Positions 59,361 through 64,000 of a stretch of DNA of 64,000 nt are shown here, in pieces (the first letter of the stretch is position 1; each line of letters starts with the position of its first letter). Under the pieces are notes generated by a model. The model did not search any database. It was given only the letters and a program-made list of their open reading frames with translations, and was not told the origin of the DNA. Origin of the DNA: Polyangium mundeleinium (GTDB taxonomy: Bacteria; Myxococcota_A; Polyangia; Polyangiales; Polyangiaceae). The stretch spans positions 3,589,001 to 3,653,000 of the forward strand of contig NZ_JAQNDO010000001.1 in the NCBI RefSeq assembly GCF_028369105.1. Direction: 5' to 3'. Made by a program: the position numbers and the translations under genes.

Positions 59361-61184
59361 ATGAGTTCGGGGGACGCTCGGAGCGCCATGCGGCGCGGGT
59401 CGCGCGGCGCAGGCGCCTGCGTGGTCGTCTCCGCGTTCGCGGCGGCGAGTTTTTTCCCGAACGTCGTGCGCGCCGATCCGGCCGTGTGTGCCCTGGAGCC
59501 GGCGATGTGGCCGGCGCGCGCGAAGCCTTATTTCCTGATTGCCGTCGATTCGTCGAGCGCGATGACGGCGAGCGTCATGCAGGGAGGGGCCGCGGTGACG
59601 AACTCCTGCGGCTACCCGACCACGCGTATCGGGCACGCGAAGTGCGCGGTGAAGAAGACGGTCGAGGCGTATGGCGACAAGGTGAGCATCGGCCTCGCCG
59701 CGTTCGCCCGCGGGACGGTCCTGACCTGCGCGTCGTCGTGCGGCAACGACGGAAACGGTTCGTGCATTTGGCTCGATTATGGCGGGGGGGGCTCGCCGCA
59801 GGCCGGGTGCGGGCCGGAGCCGAGCTCGCTGCCGAGCTCTGCGGACCGGCGCGGGGCCGAGATCCTGGTGCCGGTGCGGCGCGACAACTTTTATGCCCCG
59901 CCGCTCGACCCCTCGAACGTCCCGGAGCTCTTGCAATGGGTCGACCACACCTGCGCGCCGTCCGGCGGGATCCCCAAGGAGGTGTGGGCCACCGGCGGCA
60001 AACCGCTCAACGGGGTGTTGCGGGACGCGTACCGATACCTGTCGGTCGGCTGGACCAGCCCGAACGGAAACCGGTCGTTCCCGTCCCCTTTGTCCGACGC
60101 GGGAGAGCGGCCTTGTCGACCGCTCCGCGTGATTCTTCTCACCGCCGGCACCGAGGGCTGCGACGACGCGGCGGACGCGGCGGACGCGGCAGCGGATTTG
60201 CTCACGGGGTTCTCCAAGGGAGGGATCTCCTGGAGCGTGAAGACGCATGTCGTCGATTTCGGGAGCATCGCCGTCAACGACGCCATTGCGAACGCGGGGG
60301 GGACCAGCAAGGCGATCGCGGCGGCCGACGAGGCCGCGCTGACGACGGCCCTCGCGAGCATTCTCGAAAGCTCGCTCGTCGGGGAGACCTGCGACGAGAT
60401 CGACAACGATTGTAATGGCTGCACGGACGAGGGATTCGGCAAGGGAGACGCGTGCAGCGCAGGCATCGGCGCCTGCATGAGCACGGGCGCGCTGGTGTGT
60501 GACGGCAATGGCGCGACCGAGTGCAACGCCACGCCCGGAGAGCCGACGGCGGAGGTGTGCGGCGACGCGATCGACAGCGATTGCGACGGGGCGCCGAGCA
60601 ACGGGTGCAGCGCCGACGCAGACGGGGACGGCGTGCCCGACGCGTACGACGATTGCCCGGACGTCGTCAATCTCGAGCAGGGGGACCAGGACGGCGACGG
60701 CGTGGGCGACGCGTGTGACGCCGATCCCGACGGCGACGGGATTCCCACGGAGATGGGCGACAACTGCCCGATGACGCCGAACGCCGGGCAGGAAGACCGT
60801 GACGAGGATGGTGTCGGCGACGCGTGCGACGCGGACGACGCCGTCGACGACGACGGGGACGGGGTCGCCGATACGAACGACGTTTGTCCCGGCGTCCCCA
60901 ATGTGGAGCAGAGCGACATGGACGGCGACGGCGTGGGGGATGCGTGTGACGCCGACATCGACGGGGACGGCGTCGCCAATTTCGCGGATTCGTGTCCCCT
61001 GGACCCGCGGCTCTCCTGCCCGAACCCCGTGGTCGACGTGTCCGGGTGCGCCTGCCGGGTCGGGAGCACCGCCGCCGCGGGCCCCGAGCTTTGGGCCTCG
61101 ATCCTCGCGGGCCTCGCCGTCCTCGCCGCTCGCCGCTCCGTCAATCGATCCGCATCCAGAACGGCTCGAACGACTCGGCGCTGA
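59361..61184 (+). CDS. Secreted VWA/thrombospondin-3 repeat protein with MYXO-CTERM-like tail
   Basis: The ATG at 59361 has an AAGGAGG at twelve bases; starts at 59325 and 59388 are possible. The 607-residue protein has a signal region (GACVVVSAFAAASFFPNVVR), a VWA-like fold (FLIAVDSSSAMTASV; VILLTAGTEGCDD), a MopE-type Cys motif (CDEIDNDCNGCTDEG), and several thrombospondin type 3 calcium-binding repeats (DADGDGVPDAYDDCPD; DQDGDGVGDACDADPDGDGI). It ends with a GCACRVGSTAA and a hydrophobic stretch before RR, matching a MYXO-CTERM sorting signal. It is probably surface-anchored. Its 3' end overlaps the convergent gene by 44 bp. Confidence 0.83.
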   Translation: MSSGDARSAMRRGSRGAGACVVVSAFAAASFFPNVVRADPAVCALEPAMWPARAKPYFLIAVDSSSAMTASVMQGGAAVTNSCGYPTTRIGHAKCAVKKTVEAYGDKVSIGLAAFARGTVLTCASSCGNDGNGSCIWLDYGGGGSPQAGCGPEPSSLPSSADRRGAEILVPVRRDNFYAPPLDPSNVPELLQWVDHTCAPSGGIPKEVWATGGKPLNGVLRDAYRYLSVGWTSPNGNRSFPSPLSDAGERPCRPLRVILLTAGTEGCDDAADAADAAADLLTGFSKGGISWSVKTHVVDFGSIAVNDAIANAGGTSKAIAAADEAALTTALASILESSLVGETCDEIDNDCNGCTDEGFGKGDACSAGIGACMSTGALVCDGNGATECNATPGEPTAEVCGDAIDSDCDGAPSNGCSADADGDGVPDAYDDCPDVVNLEQGDQDGDGVGDACDADPDGDGIPTEMGDNCPMTPNAGQEDRDEDGVGDACDADDAVDDDGDGVADTNDVCPGVPNVEQSDMDGDGVGDACDADIDGDGVANFADSCPLDPRLSCPNPVVDVSGCACRVGSTAAAGPELWASILAGLAVLAARRSVNRSASRTARTTRR

Positions 61185-62544
61185 TCATGTCGTCCCCGGC
61201 CGTCAGGGTTCCCTCGAAATCACCCACCAAAAAGACGCGCCCCTCCTCGCTCACGGAAATGCCCGTCGCGTGCTGCGCATACTTGCCCCCGAAGGAGCCG
61301 GCGCGCAGCGTCCGCAGGGACGCGTCGAGCTCGAGGACGAGCATGTCCTCGGCGCCTTGGCTCTCGAAGACACGATCCCCCACTTCGACACGGCCTGTGT
61401 AATCGAGCGCGATCATGGCGCCTCCGTCCGGCGTCCCGGCCATCGCCCTGGCGCGCGTGACGCCGGTCTCGCCGAAGCTCCGGACCTTGACGAGCGCGCC
61501 TTTGGAATCGATCGTCGCGACGAATGCCGCGCGCTCCGCCGACGTCGCGGCGAGCGTGGCGCCACGCCCCACGCGGCCCGAGAAGCTCCCGAACACGAAC
61601 GTCTGCCCCGCGGGATCCACGATCACGCCGGCCGCCTCCTCGTCGCCCGTGTCCCCCAGCGCGAGCATCCATCGCACCTCGCCCGCGCCGTCGAGCGCAG
61701 CCACGAAGACGTCGCTGCCGCCCGCGCTCTCGACCGCCGCGCTTGCCGGATCGAGCGAGCCCTCGAAATCGCCGACCACGACGGCCCCGCCGTCCGGGCC
61801 TGCCGCGATCGCCGCCGCTCGTTGCGCGAGCGGGCCGCCGAGCCGCGTGGCGAACCGGGGCTCTCCCGCGGCATTCAGCGAGGCGACGAAAACGTCATAA
61901 TCACCCTCGCTCGCGAGCGGACCGCTGCCGAGGTCGATCGTACCCGAAAACATGCCCGCGAGGATCGTACCGCCGTCTGCGGTGGTCGCCACGCTCGTCG
62001 CGCGTTGCTCCCCGACATCCCCGAAACGTTTTGCTTCGCCGAGGACCTCCCCTCCCGGGTTGAATCCGGTGAGGTTCGCGAGAAACGCGTCCCGCCCGCC
62101 CACGCTCTCGACGCGGCTCGGCCCGAAATCGAAGGCGCCTGCGAGATCCCCGACGAGGACGATGTCGCCGTCCGCGCGCGCGGCCGTCGCGCGGGGGCGC
62201 ACGGAGCCGAGATCCCCGGTGACGACGGACGCAATCAGCCCGCCTGCCGGGGCGAGCTCGAGGAGAAAGAGGTTCTCCTCGGCGTCACACGGCGCGGGGT
62301 TCATGCCGAGGAGCAGCTCGCCGCTGCAATGGCCCACGACGACAGATTCGCCCGAGCTCCGCGCCGCGACGCCCGTGAGCGCGCGCGCGCCCGTGCCGCC
62401 GACCTTGACGACCGCCGCGGCCTCGAACGTGCCGACCGGACCCTCCTGCCACGTCGGGAGCGGATCCAGGAGCGCCGGCGCGCAGGCTGGGAGGAGCGGG
62501 AGCGCGACGAGCAGTGCGAGCGCGGACGGCGAGGCCCTTCGCAT
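61141..62544 (-). CDS. Beta-propeller lipoprotein
   Basis: The ATG at 62544 gives MRRASPSALALLVALPLLPA then C, a lipobox. The 467-residue protein consists of repeated blades of about 45-60 residues with the pattern V-x-x-G-D/F-S/E-G-x-x-D (VLVGDLAGAFDFG, ILAGMFSGTIDLG, VVVGDFEGSLDPA, FVFGSFSGRVGRG, FLVGDFEGTLTAG), which resembles SBBP-type propellers. The blades also carry A-D/V-FVA-L-x-x-x-G-x-x-R-W strands. It would be an outer-surface binding protein. Confidence 0.75.
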   Translation of the reverse strand: MRRASPSALALLVALPLLPACAPALLDPLPTWQEGPVGTFEAAAVVKVGGTGARALTGVAARSSGESVVVGHCSGELLLGMNPAPCDAEENLFLLELAPAGGLIASVVTGDLGSVRPRATAARADGDIVLVGDLAGAFDFGPSRVESVGGRDAFLANLTGFNPGGEVLGEAKRFGDVGEQRATSVATTADGGTILAGMFSGTIDLGSGPLASEGDYDVFVASLNAAGEPRFATRLGGPLAQRAAAIAAGPDGGAVVVGDFEGSLDPASAAVESAGGSDVFVAALDGAGEVRWMLALGDTGDEEAAGVIVDPAGQTFVFGSFSGRVGRGATLAATSAERAAFVATIDSKGALVKVRSFGETGVTRARAMAGTPDGGAMIALDYTGRVEVGDRVFESQGAEDMLVLELDASLRTLRAGSFGGKYAQHATGISVSEEGRVFLVGDFEGTLTAGDDMISAESFEPFWMRID

Positions 62545-62557
62545 GAAACGCGTCCTT

Positions 62558-63577
62558 TCAAAAATGGCCAAGGACGACAGCGCCGCCGGCGCCCTTCGTG
62601 GCCCACGGAACGAAGGTCACGGCCTCGGTCGTCTTGGCGGCCCCGTACGTCCGGACGAAGCCCACGGCGGCGAGGCCAACGCCAGCCGCGCCGAGCGCGC
62701 CGAACGTGAGCGAAAGGGCGAGGTCGCGGTTCCACGACGCGCGGTACGCCTCGGCGAGCCCGGGCGCGTCGCACGTGCCATCGGGGCAGCGCTCCGCCAC
62801 GGCGCTCCGGACGTTCATGTGCGCGACGGTGAACGCGATGCTCCCGCCGACCGCGGCGAGGCCCCCGATCCCGGCGATCCAGGCCCAGGTCGGGACCCCG
62901 CGATGGGCATGATCGGGGCGCTCGGGGGAGCGAAGGTGGGTCGAGGGGAGGGGAGGGATTCCCGGCTCCGTCGGGCGCGCTGCCTGCACGTCGAGCTCCA
63001 CCGTCTTCGACTCGCCTTTCGCCACGGTCACGCGCGTCTCGACCGGCGAAGCGCCGGGCATCTGCGTCGTGAGGACGTGCTCGCCCGGATCCACGGGCAG
63101 CGCCGTGCCGAGCGAGGCCGCCCCGAGCTCGAACCCGTCCCGCGTCACCCGGACCCCGTCCGGGGTTTTTCCGCGAAGGACGAGGGTGAGCTTGGGGATC
63201 GAGGGCTCGATCGCAGCTTTTTCTTTCCGGGCGATGGCCGCGCGCGCCCCATGTTTGGGCCGGAGCGTCGCCGGCATGGCGTCGACTTGCCGCAGATATT
63301 CCGCGTAATGGGCGGAGGCCGAGGCGATCTTGCCCCAGAGGCGCTCGCATTCGGCGAGGGTGAACAAGGTCCCTGCTCGCGGATCGAGGCGCTGGCTCTC
63401 GGCGAACGCGGGGCAAGCCACGTCGAAATGGCGGGCCTGCATCTCGACCAAACCTCGGTCGAAGAGGGCCTCGGCCGCCGCCTCCTGCTGCGCGTACGCC
63501 GGGGGCGCCCCGAAGAGCGCGGCCGCGCCGGCCAGAGGCCACGCGAAACCCCGCAGGGGCTTCCAAACGCCGGACAT
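62558..63577 (-). CDS. Secreted/membrane TPR-PEGA-type protein, second family member
   Basis: The ATG at 63577 gives MSGVWKPLRGFAWPLAGAAA, a signal peptide ending YAQ. TPR-like helices (EALFDRGLVEMQARHFDVAC; CPAFAESQRLDPRAGTLFTL) lead to a PEGA-like beta region (LPVDPGEHVLTTQMPGASPV) and two membrane helices (WAWIAGIGGLAAVGGSIAFT; LALSLTFGALGAAGVGLAAV) around a loop with CPDGTC. The layout matches the protein encoded at 37888-38928. The 339-residue protein probably sits in the envelope. It lies 13 bp upstream of the propeller gene on the same strand and may form an operon with it. Confidence 0.72.
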   Translation of the reverse strand: MSGVWKPLRGFAWPLAGAAALFGAPPAYAQQEAAAEALFDRGLVEMQARHFDVACPAFAESQRLDPRAGTLFTLAECERLWGKIASASAHYAEYLRQVDAMPATLRPKHGARAAIARKEKAAIEPSIPKLTLVLRGKTPDGVRVTRDGFELGAASLGTALPVDPGEHVLTTQMPGASPVETRVTVAKGESKTVELDVQAARPTEPGIPPLPSTHLRSPERPDHAHRGVPTWAWIAGIGGLAAVGGSIAFTVAHMNVRSAVAERCPDGTCDAPGLAEAYRASWNRDLALSLTFGALGAAGVGLAAVGFVRTYGAAKTTEAVTFVPWATKGAGGAVVLGHF

Positions 63578-63664
63578 GAGAGACGGTATCGTTTGCCCGG
63601 GCGAGGCGTCAAGCCGAGCGCGCATCGCTGGCCCACGCGCGCCGCGGCGTCTAGCATCGCCGCC

Positions 63665-64000
63665 GGTGGAGTCGTCCACGTCGTTCCCCATCCTGCTCTC
63701 GCTCCGTGTCGCCGGCTTGGCGCTGCTCTTCGTCGGGCCGATCGGGCTCGCGGTCGCGCTCTTGCAGGCGCGTGTCCGGTACAGGCTGCGCGGGCTCGTC
63801 GACGCGCTCGTGCTCTTGCCGCTCGTCCTGCCGCCCTCGGTCGTCGGGTACTTCCTCGTCGTGGTCTTCGGGCGGCGGGGGCTCCTCGGGCGGATGCTGG
63901 AGGAGGGGCTCGGCTTGCGGCTCGTGTTCTCGCCGGCCGGCGCGGCGCTCGCGTCGGCGGTCGTGGCGCTGCCGATCCTCGTGAAGACGGCGCAACCGTC
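63665..64000 (+). CDS. modB: Molybdate ABC transporter permease, ModB-like (3' end outside the window)
   Basis: A GTG at 63665 opens a frame that continues past the window end. The first 112 residues have two to three membrane helices and the ModB motifs LVLLPLVLPPSVVGYFLVVV, FGRRGLLGR, LVFSPAGAALASAVVALPIL and KTAQP (ModB usually has RTAQAAF here). ModB forms the membrane channel of the molybdate importer with ModA and ModC, which would lie to the right. It is divergent from the TPR-PEGA gene. The symbol is tentative because CysT-type permeases are related. Confidence 0.8.

Overview
The window reads as chromosomal DNA of a very high-GC deltaproteobacterium of the Myxococcota, most likely the Polyangiales (Sorangium/Polyangium type). 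The evidence is the AgmX/PglI-type lipoprotein, a MYXO-CTERM-like tail on a VWA/thrombospondin-3 protein, a eukaryote-like Ser/Thr kinase, a WD40 protein, many lipoproteins with Pro/Ala/Ser linkers, and the base composition. No rRNA, tRNA or CRISPR array was recognised.

Layout. 1-3.9 kb: the 3' end of a WD40 gene and a DUF4139-like lipoprotein. 3.9-4.9 kb: a non-coding stretch. 4.9-26.9 kb: an accessory island built around a Tc (ABC) toxin. It holds a 3140-residue TcA, a fused TcB-TcC of 2382 residues ending in a variable toxin tip, a putative immunity gene, a displaced second copy of the RHS core, an IS3-family element, a second toxin tip (nucleotidyltransferase fold) with its own putative immunity gene, and an IS1182-like transposase remnant. 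27.4-27.7 kb: an exact 43-bp-period tandem repeat. 27.8-33.4 kb: an AgmX-type lipoprotein, a GT4 glycosyltransferase, an SDR, two TPR proteins, a large inverted repeat and an ABM-type monooxygenase. 33.5-36.8 kb: a translationally coupled GT39/ABC ATPase/permease operon. 36.9-46 kb: a ribose-phosphate pyrophosphokinase-like gene, TPR and lipoprotein genes, a second 43-bp-period repeat, an ECF-like sigma factor with a divergent secreted protein, and a Cys-rich lipoprotein operon. 46.2-50.1 kb: a metallophosphoesterase-NACHT STAND protein with a striking W/L-A-R repeat. 50.1-64 kb: an MFS transporter, a fused pseudouridine synthase/methyltransferase, LolA-like, TolQ-like, PDZ, ParB-like, kinase, VWA, beta-propeller and TPR/PEGA genes, and the start of a ModB-like permease.

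The most interesting system is the Tc toxin locus. TcA should form the injection channel, and the TcB half of the fusion should form the cocoon that holds the C-terminal tip. The tip gene overlaps the immunity reading frame by ATGA and has a Shine-Dalgarno sequence for the immunity start. Directly after the immunity stop, a roughly 1.65-kb copy of the RHS core begins. It leads, after an IS3 insertion, to a second tip/immunity pair that is again joined by an ATGA overlap. This is the layout expected of an Rhs/CDI-style tip-switching reservoir, but here it is attached to a Tc toxin. Immunity genes would also suggest that the payload can poison the producer or its kin, not only an animal host. 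A second candidate system is the metallophosphoesterase-NACHT protein, which resembles NLR-like antiphage proteins.

Genes without recognisable function are described by what can be seen. All functional statements are from reading motifs by eye; no database search was possible.
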